Counted from the stretch's first letter, positions 50,638 through 59,618 are shown. The stretch: DNA of 64,000 nucleotides from an uncultured Eubacteriales bacterium (GCA_934489735.1 CAKSSR010000004.1:34191-98190), one strand, 5' to 3'. Notes: generated by a model not told the origin, from the sequence alone. Numbers and translations are program-made.

Positions 50638-51139
50638 CAAAGCAAAGAAGTGGCAAGAAGGAGAATATATTATTCGTGTGACGGGTAATCATATCACGGC
50701 CGTTAAGCTCATTCAAGAACAAAAGAATTTTATGAATACTACTCTTGACGTAACAAAAGCGTATAAGGGCGTTGCCGCTTGTGACCCCCAAGATGAATTT
50801 GATTTGGGTGAAGGAGTTAAGACGGCTATGAACCGTTTAAATCTGTTGCTAAATGATAAGTTTAATAATGAAATTAAGGTTGGCGATACTGTAAAAATCA
50901 TCAATTTTGGAAAGTTTTATACTACTTATTGTGTTTGGGTTAACAAGTATGTGACTTCCGGTTATGATAAGTGTAGATACGCTTTTAAGCAGACTCCTAA
51001 CAATAATATTGGTAAGGTCCTATATATGGCAAAGCATGGAGTACAGGATACGATGCTTGCTTTTATCGAAGTTAAGACCGCTGAAGGTCGTACTGACCCT
51101 TGTTATCTTATCAGTGTAGAGGGGCTAAAGAAGCTATGA
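50630..51139 (+). CDS. Hypothetical protein
   Basis: 169 aa, ATG at 50630 behind AAGGAGG and overlapping the upstream gene. The middle region KVGDTVKIINFGKFYTTYCVWV and the C-terminal YLISVEGLKKL suggest a small SH3-like beta-barrel. No catalytic motif. Not recognised. Confidence 0.7.
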   Translation: MSNKAKKWQEGEYIIRVTGNHITAVKLIQEQKNFMNTTLDVTKAYKGVAACDPQDEFDLGEGVKTAMNRLNLLLNDKFNNEIKVGDTVKIINFGKFYTTYCVWVNKYVTSGYDKCRYAFKQTPNNNIGKVLYMAKHGVQDTMLAFIEVKTAEGRTDPCYLISVEGLKKL

Positions 51140-51453
51140 AACAAACTTGGAATGGCTGGAACTATCCAAAAATGCTGCCTGAAATTATTGAGGCCATTGA
51201 AACACATTTTTGTGATGAAAAAGACGTGATTGTTGACTGCATGTTATATCTTAGAAATGCAACTGCCAGAGTTGAAGATGTGAATACAGTCAATAAATGG
51301 TTTGATGATAATAACCTGTGCCGCATTTGCGGTTGTGAGCTTGAAACTATGACTACAAAAGAGCCGCATTACGAAATTGGCCCTGATGTGTATGAAAATC
51401 TGGTTAATTATTATTGTCCTAATTGCACTGGGCTTCTTGATGAACGGAGGTAA
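51136..51453 (+). CDS. Hypothetical protein with C-terminal zinc ribbon
   Basis: 105 aa from the ATG at 51136, overlapping the previous stop (ATGA). Zinc-ribbon pairs CRICGCELE and YYCPNCTGLL about 30 residues apart. Function unknown; grouped with several other small zinc proteins of this phage. Confidence 0.7.
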   Translation: MKQTWNGWNYPKMLPEIIEAIETHFCDEKDVIVDCMLYLRNATARVEDVNTVNKWFDDNNLCRICGCELETMTTKEPHYEIGPDVYENLVNYYCPNCTGLLDERR

Positions 51454-51458
51454 TTAAA

Positions 51459-51794
51459 TTGGATAAAAGAACTAAAGCAAGACTAGAACGTGAGAAGCTA
51501 AACGAAATGATTAAATCTAGCCCAAAACTAAAGGCTTTTCTTGACGCAGCCACAGACGAAACCGGAAATCAAGACCTTAAAGATTTGATTCAACCTGTTC
51601 TTATAGACGCATTTGACAAGATTCGTCTACAAGGAATCAACATCGGTTGGCACGCTCACGCTATGCAATGTAAGAAGAAGATTGAATCTTGCGATACACT
51701 GGAACAAGCTATTGAGCTTATGTCTAAAGAAGTCCAAGAAACCGCCAATAAACTAGGAATTAAGGTGGAAGAGAATGGCGGAGATAATGAATAA
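51459..51794 (+). CDS. Helical hypothetical protein
   Basis: 111 aa from a TTG at 51459 with GGAGG eight bases upstream. Charged and helical throughout (MDKRTKARLEREKLNEMIKS, QAIELMSKEVQETANKLGIK). No known motif. Likely co-transcribed with the recombinase. Confidence 0.65.
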   Translation: MDKRTKARLEREKLNEMIKSSPKLKAFLDAATDETGNQDLKDLIQPVLIDAFDKIRLQGINIGWHAHAMQCKKKIESCDTLEQAIELMSKEVQETANKLGIKVEENGGDNE

Positions 51795-51876
51795 AGTGGC
51801 GATAAGATAAGATAAGTTATAATTATAAATAATGTGTAAACAATTAAGTTTGTCTACTGTTATGGGGCTGAAGATT

Positions 51877-52593
51877 ATGAGAAAAAGGGAATACGTCGTT
51901 GGAAACAGGTATGGAAGATTGACTGTCATCGAAGATGCCGAACCCTATATATGGCGAGGGAAGAAAAATCGCATGGAAAAATGTTTGTGTGATTGTGGTA
52001 ATATTATCTTTTGTCAGTTGTCTGCATTAAAATGTGGCCTTACAAAATCTTGTGGTTGTTACGGACGAGAAGTAGCATCAAAAATAACCGCAAAAACAAA
52101 TAAATATGATTTTTATGACGTTTATGCCGTTGGTCATTGTAGTAATTGTGATGATGTATTCTATGTAGACATAGAAGATTATGAAAAGATAAAAGACTAC
52201 TGCTGGTTAAAACATAAAACAAATGGTTATATTGTCTCTAACACATATAAGATAAATGGCAAAAAGAAAGAGATAAAACTTCACCGCCTTATAATGGATG
52301 CAAAAGACGGAGATATTATAGACCATATTGACGGACAGAAAACAAATAACAGAAAGAGTAATTTGAGATTTTGCAACGTTTATCAAAACGGTATGAACAG
52401 AACCAACAAGACAAAAAATATAAGTGGACACAAAGGAGTTTATTATATTAAACAAGACAATAGTTGGTTGGCTGATATTAGCGTTAACGGAAAAAGGATT
52501 AGGCTAGGACAAAGAAAGAATTTGGAAGAGGCTATCAAATTAAGGAAGGAAGCAGAAGAAAAATATTATGGAGAATTTAGAAGAAAAGAATAA
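51877..52593 (+). CDS. HNH homing endonuclease with AP2 DNA-binding domain
   Basis: 238 aa from the ATG at 51877 (MRKREYVVGNRYGRLTVIED); an ATG at 51832 is in frame but less likely. N-terminal zinc-ribbon CLCDCGN...SCGCYGRE, a VDIEDYEKIKDYCW segment, HNH core LHRLIMDAKDGDIIDHIDGQ with NNRKSNLRFC, and a C-terminal AP2 domain GHKGVYYIKQDNSWLADISV. AP2-HNH proteins are typical free-standing phage homing endonucleases. Unlike the other HNH genes it has no recognisable structured leader. Confidence 0.88.
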   Translation: MRKREYVVGNRYGRLTVIEDAEPYIWRGKKNRMEKCLCDCGNIIFCQLSALKCGLTKSCGCYGREVASKITAKTNKYDFYDVYAVGHCSNCDDVFYVDIEDYEKIKDYCWLKHKTNGYIVSNTYKINGKKKEIKLHRLIMDAKDGDIIDHIDGQKTNNRKSNLRFCNVYQNGMNRTNKTKNISGHKGVYYIKQDNSWLADISVNGKRIRLGQRKNLEEAIKLRKEAEEKYYGEFRRKE

Positions 52594-52807
52594 GAAAATG
52601 ACTCCGTTATCTCAAATCCATAAATTTTGTATTGATTGCCTAGGTGGGCAACCTAGACTCGTTAAAGATTGCACTGCTAAAAACTGTCCTTTGTATCCTT
52701 ATAGAACAGGCCACAACACTAATTCTAAGCGCACAATGACTGAGGAACAAAAGCAAGCCGCCACAGAACGAATGAGACAAGCGAGAGAAGCTAAGAAATC
52801 TAATTAA
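52568..52807 (+). CDS. Small four-cysteine protein common in phages
   Basis: 79 aa, overlapping the endonuclease end by 26 bases. MTPLSQIHKFCIDCLGGQ and DCTAKNCPLYPYRTGHN form the C-x2-C...C-x4-C pattern of a small zinc protein seen in many Bacillota phages near replication genes. Charged helical tail. Function unknown. Confidence 0.75.
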   Translation: MENLEEKNKKMTPLSQIHKFCIDCLGGQPRLVKDCTAKNCPLYPYRTGHNTNSKRTMTEEQKQAATERMRQAREAKKSN

Positions 52808-52926
52808 ATAATCAATGTTTTGTATTCCAGAATCGTTTTGATTCTGTTTTGAATATAAGTTAGATAGGCTAATATTCACGCCTTTCTGCGCTAAAAACTA
52901 TAATAAAAAAATAAGAGGTAAATTAA

Positions 52927-53997
52927 ATGGAAACTGTACTAAATAAGAGCAAGAATTTTTATCGTTGTATTGGGAGTGTCTATGAGAATGCGCTGAAGCG
53001 TGAAAGCTGTGAAGTCGAGCTATGGGAAAATGGTAAAAAGACAGGCCAGAAAGTCAAGGCTGAGTGTGTAAAAGGCAAGCTGGCCGTTCGAGCTGGCGAA
53101 GGCATTATTACATTTGGTATCTATTTTGCTTCCAAGGGCCTGGACGGCAAGGATTCTCGTCAGTGGAAGATGGCAACTGATATGATGGAGCTGAAGCCCG
53201 AAGTTGGCGGTGATGGTTCTGCGCCTTCTGTCGTAGCGGTTGAAGGTCGTATTGAAAGCAATCTGTTTATGAGTCGTGACGGCAAGGAAGTCAAGGAATC
53301 TCCTCAGTTTCGTGTGAGCAAGGTAAGCACTAGCGCAGTTAAGGAACAAGAAGAATTTGGTATTACTATCCAACTATCTGGTTGCATGACTAAGAACGTA
53401 CCTGAAACTAAGATGGTCGATGGCGAAGCCGAAGAAACTGGCCGTAGCGTTATGACTGTTTATATTGCAAATAATAAGGGTGAAGTATTCCCTGTGAGTA
53501 TTTATGTTCCTGAAGAATTCGTTGACGATGTAAACGATGTCGTAGAGAATGGCTGTAGTGTTGACGCTACTGTTGACGTGAACATGATTACGTTTGGTGG
53601 CGTAGCTAAGAAGCACGCTATTGGTCGTGCTGGTAAGATTGATACTTCTAATGTATCTACTCTCACTGAATTTGTTCTAGCTGGTATGGATATCATCGAA
53701 GAGCCTGACGAGCTGTATGTAGAGGATGAAGATGGCAACCAGACACCTGTTAAAACTTTCTGGATGAGTCCTGATACCGTTAAAAAGGCTATTAAGCAAT
53801 ACAATATGCGCAAGGATGAGTTCGCTAAGAATGGTGGTAATAAGTCTAATTCTGGTAGCAGTCTAAAGGATAAGAAAGCTGCTTATAAAGCCAAGCGTAG
53901 TGTTGGCAAGAAGGCCGATTTTGATAGCTTTGATGATGACGATGATATGAGTCTGTCCCCTGCGGCGAATGATGTTGACCCCGAGGATGACTTTTAA
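52927..53997 (+). CDS. Putative single-stranded DNA-binding protein with acidic tail
   Basis: 356 aa. A beta-rich body (EGRIESNLFMSRDGKEVKES, FGITIQLSGCM) fits one or two OB folds. The C-terminus is a disordered lysine-then-aspartate-rich tail ending DDDDDMSLSPAANDVDPEDDF, closely like the acidic tip by which SSBs recruit partners. The next gene is a Sak4-like ATPase, which in other phages works with a phage SSB. The call is inference from tail and context; no SSB family motif is certain. Confidence 0.6.
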   Translation: METVLNKSKNFYRCIGSVYENALKRESCEVELWENGKKTGQKVKAECVKGKLAVRAGEGIITFGIYFASKGLDGKDSRQWKMATDMMELKPEVGGDGSAPSVVAVEGRIESNLFMSRDGKEVKESPQFRVSKVSTSAVKEQEEFGITIQLSGCMTKNVPETKMVDGEAEETGRSVMTVYIANNKGEVFPVSIYVPEEFVDDVNDVVENGCSVDATVDVNMITFGGVAKKHAIGRAGKIDTSNVSTLTEFVLAGMDIIEEPDELYVEDEDGNQTPVKTFWMSPDTVKKAIKQYNMRKDEFAKNGGNKSNSGSSLKDKKAAYKAKRSVGKKADFDSFDDDDDMSLSPAANDVDPEDDF

Positions 53998-54010
53998 GGG
54001 GTGATTGAAG

Positions 54011-55021
54011 ATGGCTAAAATCAATCTGCTGGAACTTGAAGAGACGGGTATGACGGGAAGCCTTGCGGGGCAAAAAGCTCTAATTTTTGGCGGAAATTCT
54101 CTTGGCAAGACATTTCAGTCTGCTAAAATGCCCAAGCCCTTGCTTCTAATGACCGAAGCGGGCGGTAATGGTGTTAAGTGTAAGAAGCTGCCTGTAAATA
54201 AGTGGGCTACATTCAAGGATGTTGTAAAGCAACTTACAGATGAAAAGACTCTTGACCAGATGAAAGAAGAGTATTTTACCATTATTATTGATACACTTGA
54301 AAATCTGGTTGGCCTTGCTGAACAATCGGTTTGTACGGAATTCGGCGTTCGTGATTTGAGTGAGATTTCTGGTAAGCAGAATGGCTATTCTATTTATCGC
54401 AAAGATTTTAAGACGCAAGTCAATAAGCTCTGTAGTTGTGGATACTTTGTTCTATTTATTGACCACGAAGAGATTGTAGAACTTGAAGACCCCATTAGTG
54501 GCAACAAGTATAACTTTGTTCAACCTAAGGGCAGCGGTAATATTAAGTCCTCTACTCGTTTCGTGCGTGATATGTGTGATTTTACGTTCTATGCTTTTGG
54601 TGGGGAAGTAGATGAGAATGGCGACGCTATTCCTTCTACTCTGCTATGTAAGCAAACTAAACACGCTTTTGCACGTAGCCGCTATGCCATTCAAACTTTT
54701 GTAAAGCCTTTTACCGCAAAGAATCTTGAAGATGCTATTATCAAAGCTATTGAAAAGTCTGCTAATGATGAAGGAGCAAATCTTTCTGATTGGAAGCCTA
54801 ACACTACAGATTATACAGCTCAAGATTGGATTGATATGATTAAGCCTTATTACAAGGCCATTTATAAGAAGGATAGCGAGAAGGCTAAAGCTATTGTAGA
54901 GAATGAGCTTGGGCCTGGTACTAAGATTTCTGAGGCTACAAATGAGCAAAAGATGGAGCTTGAAAATATCTATAACCAGATGGTAACTCATGCTTGCGAC
55001 ATGGGGCTAGTAGTAGAATAA
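54011..55021 (+). CDS. Sak4-like (AAA_24) RecA-fold ATPase, single-strand annealing/recombination
   Basis: 336 aa from the ATG at 54011 (GGGGTGAT upstream). Walker A as FGGNSLGKTF near residue 30, Walker B-type YFTIIIDTLENL near residue 90, and FVLFIDHEEIVELED further on. This is the PF13479 layout of phage nucleotide-binding proteins including the recombinase Sak4. Two bases-scale coupling with the SSB-like gene supports a joint recombination role. A strong terminator follows. Confidence 0.8.
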   Translation: MAKINLLELEETGMTGSLAGQKALIFGGNSLGKTFQSAKMPKPLLLMTEAGGNGVKCKKLPVNKWATFKDVVKQLTDEKTLDQMKEEYFTIIIDTLENLVGLAEQSVCTEFGVRDLSEISGKQNGYSIYRKDFKTQVNKLCSCGYFVLFIDHEEIVELEDPISGNKYNFVQPKGSGNIKSSTRFVRDMCDFTFYAFGGEVDENGDAIPSTLLCKQTKHAFARSRYAIQTFVKPFTAKNLEDAIIKAIEKSANDEGANLSDWKPNTTDYTAQDWIDMIKPYYKAIYKKDSEKAKAIVENELGPGTKISEATNEQKMELENIYNQMVTHACDMGLVVE

Positions 55022-55029
55022 ACCAAACC

Positions 55030-55062
55030 AAAGACGGCTGGCCAACGCTGGCCGTCTTTTTT
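55030..55062 (+). terminator. Intrinsic terminator after the Sak4-like gene
   Basis: AAAGACGGC-TGGCCAACGCTG-GCCGTCTTTTTT: a 9-bp perfect stem, extendable inside, with six T. Confidence 0.9.
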
Positions 55063-55077
55063 AATAAGGAGAAAATT

Positions 55078-55281
55078 ATGAATCTTTTTAAACGTACCTA
55101 TCATTATTATATTGTTTTTACTTATGAAGTTGATGGCCTAACTAAGACAGCGGCCTCTTATTATGAGCTAAATTGCAAACTAAATACTCAAGAGGCCCTA
55201 AAATCTGCTATTGGTTATTTAAATGAAAAAATGGGTGTAGACAATGTTATTCTTATGAATATTGTTTATCTAAAAAAGTAA
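55078..55281 (+). CDS. Small hypothetical protein
   Basis: 67 aa from the ATG at 55078 behind AAGGAGA. Begins MNLFKRTYHYYIVFTYEVDG; mixed beta/alpha, two cysteine-free halves, ending in IVYLKK. A longer frame upstream runs through the terminator and is not used. Not recognised. Confidence 0.65.
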   Translation: MNLFKRTYHYYIVFTYEVDGLTKTAASYYELNCKLNTQEALKSAIGYLNEKMGVDNVILMNIVYLKK

Positions 55282-55282
55282 T

Positions 55283-55654
55283 ATGGCTAAATTATCTGAG
55301 CAAGAAATTAAAGATAGGCGCAAAGTCACAGACTTGATTCAATCTATGTGGGGTGAAAATGCTAATTGGAAATTGCTTACAGCCCAACTTAGGAACATCA
55401 TGAAGGAATATAAACTTACTCATAAAGATGTTTATTATGTATTAAAGTATTGTAAAGATTATGAGCAAGTTGTGATTGATGGTGAGTATGGATTATATCA
55501 GTTGTTCCCAAAATATATTGATATCGTTGCGCGATTTAGAGAGAAATTAACTCAAAGTAAAATTCAAGCGCAAGAAATTAAAGATATTATCCCTATCAAA
55601 GTAAAAAAATATCAGACCAAAAGAAAGATTAAAGATGACTTGACTTTTGATTGA
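55283..55654 (+). CDS. Helical hypothetical protein
   Basis: 123 aa, starting one base after the previous stop. Charged and helical (KLSEQEIKDRRKVTDLIQSM, HKDVYYVLKYCKDYE), lysine-rich C-terminus. Possibly DNA-binding in the replication region. Not recognised. Confidence 0.65.
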   Translation: MAKLSEQEIKDRRKVTDLIQSMWGENANWKLLTAQLRNIMKEYKLTHKDVYYVLKYCKDYEQVVIDGEYGLYQLFPKYIDIVARFREKLTQSKIQAQEIKDIIPIKVKKYQTKRKIKDDLTFD

Positions 55655-55668
55655 AATGGTGATATAAT
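55640..55668 (+). promoter_or_regulatory. Sigma70-type promoter for the helicase operon
   Basis: TTGACT - 17 bases - TATAAT with TGA as extended -10; the -35 is inside the end of the previous gene. AAGGAGGA follows before the gene at 55690. Confidence 0.8.
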
Positions 55669-55689
55669 CAATCTAAAGGAGGAATCTTT

Positions 55690-55803
55690 ATGACAGTAGA
55701 ACGACTTAAAGAAGCCCTATCCAAATATCCTAATGATATGAAAGTCAAAGTTGCGTTAGGTAGTCAAATCGCTTCACTTGATGATGTATCTTGGGGGCGT
55801 TGA
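55690..55803 (+). CDS. Short conserved-type phage protein
   Basis: 37 aa, ATG at 55690 behind AAGGAGGA. Sequence MTVERLKEALSKYPNDMKVK matches a short phage protein type (T-V-x-x-L-x-x-x-L-x-x-x-P) frequent in Bacillota phages. Function unknown. Confidence 0.65.
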   Translation: MTVERLKEALSKYPNDMKVKVALGSQIASLDDVSWGR

Positions 55804-55804
55804 T

Positions 55805-55861
55805 ATGGATACAAATATTTGTTCGGTTTGGCTTTGTGGAAAGAAAAGAGGTAAAAAGTAA
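55805..55861 (+). CDS. Possible 18-aa peptide
   Basis: MDTNICSVWLCGKKRGKK between two overlapping starts and stops (TGATATG, TAATG). A weak GGGGG site lies upstream. It may only serve to couple translation. Confidence 0.3.
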   Translation: MDTNICSVWLCGKKRGKK

Positions 55862-56088
55862 TGGATAACAAGGAACTAAAGGTACTATATTATTATGTTG
55901 AAATGAACGACATGAATCTATTTTTCACTAGCGCAGAGCAAGACAAAGCTATTAACGCTACTGAGAATTGGAAGTATCCTCTGCACGTTGCTGTTCTAGG
56001 TGAGAATCGAAGTGTTATTGTTTATGACGTTACCCCCAAGCCCGCAGAAGAAAAGAAGGAAAAAGAGGAAAAGTCTGAGGAGGAGTAA
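55861..56088 (+). CDS. Small hypothetical protein with charged tail
   Basis: 75 aa, ATG overlapping the preceding stop. A beta/alpha body (LKVLYYYVEMNDMNLFF, YPLHVAVLGENRSVIVYDV) and a lysine/glutamate tail (PAEEKKEKEEKSEEE). Its body resembles the product of the next gene, suggesting duplication. Not recognised. Confidence 0.65.
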   Translation: MDNKELKVLYYYVEMNDMNLFFTSAEQDKAINATENWKYPLHVAVLGENRSVIVYDVTPKPAEEKKEKEEKSEEE

Positions 56089-56270
56089 TGAAACCTCTGT
56101 TTTATAAGGTTGTTGTTAGCGGCCTAGCTTATTATTTTTCTCCTAATGAATTTGACAAAGCATTAAAGTTTGCTGAAAATTATTGGTCAATTCAAATGGT
56201 CTTTATTGATATCAACAGAGGATTGCAACACAGGGACTATGATAGGCGGAGGGGTGAGTTTGTAGACTGA
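56088..56270 (+). CDS. Small hypothetical protein
   Basis: 60 aa, starting on the stop of the gene before (TAATG). MKPLFYKVVVSGLAYYFSPN followed by FDKALKFAENYW parallels the YYYVEMNDMNLFFTSAEQDKA pattern of its neighbour. Likely a duplicated pair. Function unknown. Confidence 0.6.
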   Translation: MKPLFYKVVVSGLAYYFSPNEFDKALKFAENYWSIQMVFIDINRGLQHRDYDRRRGEFVD

Positions 56271-57796
56271 TGTTATACAATGCAAATATGGCCTCACTCT
56301 TACTTGGTTGCTTAATGAACAACACCCAACTTCTATTCAATCCATCTTATCCCCTAACCAAAACCGACTTTGACCCAGAGCCAGTACATCGCATTATCTT
56401 TATTGCTACTTGCAAACTTGCTGAAGCTGGGGCTGGCAATGTCGGTGAGGTTGAGATTGATAATTATGTCAAGGATTACCCGGCACAGTATGAAACACTA
56501 AACGATAGTAACTTTCTTGACTTTGTGCCTACTGTAAAAGAGCTATGTTCGCCCGAGAGTTTTGAGTTATATTATACCATCTTGCGTAAGTTCAGCCTAT
56601 TGCGTGAACTTAAAGAGGATGGGTATAACATCGCTGATTACTATGACGAAATGCTTGATGAAACAGAGCAAATGGCGAAGTTAAATAAGTGGACTATTGG
56701 CGAGATTCTTACAGATATTGAGTTTAAGTCGGCAAAGCTAAGAACCAAGTATGATGTTAAGTATGTGCGGAATGAAATCAAGGCCGGTGAGAATGTAGCT
56801 GAAAGGTTGGCTGGTTTTAAGGAACAACCTTCATTTGGTGCTTTGTTTCAGAGCGGATATTTGAGTACGATTTGGAATGGTTGGTGTAGGGGGCACTTAG
56901 GTTTGCGTGGTTCCCCGTCAGGGGTGGGCAAGAGTCGCTTGGGTGTTGCTGATTTGACTAAAGTTGGGGCAAAAGAAATCTGGTGCCCTGAAATCAACGA
57001 TTTTATTATCAATGACAATTACCAATCGCCCACATTATTTATTGCCACAGAACAAGATATTGAAACAGAAGTCGAACCTATGTTTTGGTCAGCTGTATCT
57101 GGGGTTGAATATAGGTCAATTAAAAATGGTCTATGTACGCCAGAAGAAGAACAAAGAGTTATTCGTGCTGGTGAAATTATTGCCGAGTCAAATCTTCATA
57201 TTACTTCAATGCCCAATTTTAATACTAAATCTTTAAATCGCAAGATTAAAGAGATGGTTGAATGTGAAGGCATTGGATATTGTGTATTTGACTATATGGA
57301 ACAACAGGGTGATATCAGTCAAGAGTATAAAGAAATAGTTGGCAGTGCTGGTAGACAAGACCAAGTGTTGCTTTATCTTGCTACTGAATTAAAAGTCATG
57401 GCTGAAGATATGAATGTTGGTATTTTAACTAGCCAACAGTTAAACGATAGTTGGAAAACTACAACTTATATTGATGAAACTTCTCTTGCAGGAGGTAAAT
57501 CGACAAAAAACAAAATTGATTTTGGTTCTATTGTTATTCCAACGCCTTATCTACGAAAAGACCTGAAACAAATCGAGCCTTATTTAAAACGCCGTGGTGT
57601 TGGTGAAAATCGTCAACCCGTCCCAAATATTTGTGAATTTATTTTTAAATCACGATATGGTATTTATGGTGATAAACGCCTAAAGCTATGGTCATATTTT
57701 GACCGTGGTACATTCCAACGTACAGATTATTTTGTTACAGATGATGAAAACAATGTACTAGATGATATTCAGCCTAGCGAATTGGGGGATTTTTAA
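56270..57796 (+). CDS. dnaB: Replicative DNA helicase, DnaB-like
   Basis: 508 aa. N-terminal helical domain with ASLLLGCLMNN and VHRIIFIAT as in DnaB-type helicases. The RecA-like C-terminal domain has Walker A GSPSGVGKSRLG near residue 220, TLFIATEQDIETEV, Walker B-like IGYCVFDYMEQQGD and a late TSQQLND. It should form the hexameric helicase of the phage replisome. The start ATG overlaps the previous stop (TGATG-like), and it heads a tightly packed gene set ending with the primase. Confidence 0.88.
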   Translation: MLYNANMASLLLGCLMNNTQLLFNPSYPLTKTDFDPEPVHRIIFIATCKLAEAGAGNVGEVEIDNYVKDYPAQYETLNDSNFLDFVPTVKELCSPESFELYYTILRKFSLLRELKEDGYNIADYYDEMLDETEQMAKLNKWTIGEILTDIEFKSAKLRTKYDVKYVRNEIKAGENVAERLAGFKEQPSFGALFQSGYLSTIWNGWCRGHLGLRGSPSGVGKSRLGVADLTKVGAKEIWCPEINDFIINDNYQSPTLFIATEQDIETEVEPMFWSAVSGVEYRSIKNGLCTPEEEQRVIRAGEIIAESNLHITSMPNFNTKSLNRKIKEMVECEGIGYCVFDYMEQQGDISQEYKEIVGSAGRQDQVLLYLATELKVMAEDMNVGILTSQQLNDSWKTTTYIDETSLAGGKSTKNKIDFGSIVIPTPYLRKDLKQIEPYLKRRGVGENRQPVPNICEFIFKSRYGIYGDKRLKLWSYFDRGTFQRTDYFVTDDENNVLDDIQPSELGDF

Positions 57797-58041
57797 TGAG
57801 AGATGATAAAAATGGCCTAAGTCATGTGTTCGTAGCTATGGGAGCTATTGCTTTTTTTGTAGCAGCTGTTCCCACACTTGACGCTTTCAGTACATGGATG
57901 GCAAATTGGTTTGGCCTTAAATCAGTTAAACTAAATCATGAGGCTTCAAAATTTACAGAAGATTCCCCACAAGAAAATACCCATGCCATTGGATTTACTA
58001 TTCCTTCTGAGGAAGAAGAGGAGTATATTGAAGATGAGTAA
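57796..58041 (+). CDS. Small single-pass membrane protein
   Basis: 81 aa, ATG on the last base of the helicase stop. One hydrophobic segment (HVFVAMGAIAFFVAAVPTL) near the N-terminus, then a soluble acidic tail (PSEEEEEYIEDE). Possibly anchors replication proteins at the membrane; speculative. Confidence 0.65.
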   Translation: MRDDKNGLSHVFVAMGAIAFFVAAVPTLDAFSTWMANWFGLKSVKLNHEASKFTEDSPQENTHAIGFTIPSEEEEEYIEDE

Positions 58042-58228
58042 AAGGATTTCTTGCCTTGCTGAAAGTCCATGCTATCAATGCGGTGTTGGAGACAAATGTT
58101 TGGCAAAAGTTGCAAGGTGCCAAGTATTAGGTGATATTGTTGATTATATTATGCCTAATGCCGAATTTGATTATCATGATTGTTCTATTTATAAGTCTTT
58201 GATTATGGAGGAATCTTATGACAAATAA
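58034..58228 (+). CDS. Small cysteine-motif protein
   Basis: 64 aa from the ATG at 58034, overlapping both neighbours. Cysteines in CLAESPCYQCGVGDKCLAKVARC indicate zinc binding. Function unknown. Confidence 0.65.
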   Translation: MSKRISCLAESPCYQCGVGDKCLAKVARCQVLGDIVDYIMPNAEFDYHDCSIYKSLIMEESYDK

Positions 58229-59618
58229 GGGTACTGCAAAGCCCTATGTAAAGTGTATCGGGGCCTCTTCAGTTGGTGTTACTCAATCTTGTTATATTGT
58301 TCGATTCCAAAAATTTGTTATTATGCTAGACTGTGGAATTTACCAGGAAAGTGATATTTTAACAAATTATAGAAAGAATCAAGAACTTTTAAAGAAAATC
58401 AAGCCAAAAGAAATTGATTATATTATTCTACATGAAGCTCACGCTGACCATACGTGTTTAATTCCTGCTTTGTATGCTAGAGGTTGTCAAGCCCATATTT
58501 TTGTGCCGTCTGGAACGACACAGTTACTTAAAATTTTATGGGAAGATTCTTGTAAAATTATAACACAAGATTGCCAAAAGATTAACAATAAGCATGGTTT
58601 GAAAATCACACCATTGTATGAACCAGTTGATATTGAAAACGCTTTAAATCGTTGTATTGAGATTGATATTAAAACACGATATCAATTCGCTCCAGGTCTG
58701 GCGCTGACTTATTATCCTTCTAATCATATTATTCATGCTTGCCAACTTTCTTTAGAAATGACACAGGGCTACCAAAAGAAAATATTAAATTTTACTGGTG
58801 ATATTGGTGGTAAATGGGAGCAACCTTATGTATCATCTAGAGAAGATTTGCCTTGGGGCGATGTTGTTTTAGGTGAAAATACATATAATGCAGAAGGCCG
58901 AAACAACAAACATGGTGACAGAAAACGAGATTTAGAGAAAATTAGTACAGTGCTGAATCAAGCCCGAAGAGTCTTGATACCCGTATTTGCTCTGGGTCGT
59001 TGCCAAATTATGTTAACTATTTTATATCTACTTTGGAAGAATGGAAAGATTCCAAAGGATGTAAATGTTTGGGTTGACTCTCCCATGGCAAAAAAGATTT
59101 GCGATATTTATCCAAAAGATAATCCTTTGTGGGATTTGGTTTATAATTGGGAGAACCTTAGTTTTGTTTCTGATTATGTAGAGACTTTAAGATTACAAAA
59201 TTCTAAGAGACCTATATGTGTGCTTAGTTCGGCTGGTATGATGTCGGGAGGAAAGAGTGTGTCTTGGGCAAAAGCCTTTGCGCCCGACCCAAATGCTCAT
59301 ATTATCTTTTGTGGTTATAGTTCAGAAAGCACATTAGCTTCTAAGATTCGATTTGGTGACAGAATAGTATCTATTGAAGGCGAAATGGTAGAGAATAACG
59401 CAAATATTACTGAGCTTGTATCTTTCTCATCTCACGCTTCGAGAGAAGAATTGATTGATTATTATATCAACGCTCTAAGATTTAATAAACTTTTGCTTGT
59501 TCATGGCGACTTTGACAACAAAGTAACATTCGCACAAGAATTGCAAGACAAACTCGCTTCTCAGGGCAAATCTAGTCGTGTGATTGCGGCCAATATGGAT
59601 ACGAAGGTGTATATTTAA
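58218..59618 (+). CDS. Beta-CASP metallo-beta-lactamase-fold nuclease
   Basis: 466 aa. The MBL core shows VGVTQSCYIVRF, MLDCGIYQES and the metal-binding HEAHADH near residue 75, with LNFTGDIGG later. The inserted beta-CASP domain follows: RRVLIPVFALGRCQ, VWVDSPMAKKI, VLSSAGMMSGG and FCGYSSESTLA, ending with SFSSHASREELIDY and LLVHGD. This is the layout of CPSF73/RNase J-related RNA or DNA nucleases. In a phage it could process RNA or shut down host messages; substrate unknown. Embedded between helicase and primase genes. Confidence 0.88.
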   Translation: MTNKGTAKPYVKCIGASSVGVTQSCYIVRFQKFVIMLDCGIYQESDILTNYRKNQELLKKIKPKEIDYIILHEAHADHTCLIPALYARGCQAHIFVPSGTTQLLKILWEDSCKIITQDCQKINNKHGLKITPLYEPVDIENALNRCIEIDIKTRYQFAPGLALTYYPSNHIIHACQLSLEMTQGYQKKILNFTGDIGGKWEQPYVSSREDLPWGDVVLGENTYNAEGRNNKHGDRKRDLEKISTVLNQARRVLIPVFALGRCQIMLTILYLLWKNGKIPKDVNVWVDSPMAKKICDIYPKDNPLWDLVYNWENLSFVSDYVETLRLQNSKRPICVLSSAGMMSGGKSVSWAKAFAPDPNAHIIFCGYSSESTLASKIRFGDRIVSIEGEMVENNANITELVSFSSHASREELIDYYINALRFNKLLLVHGDFDNKVTFAQELQDKLASQGKSSRVIAANMDTKVYI

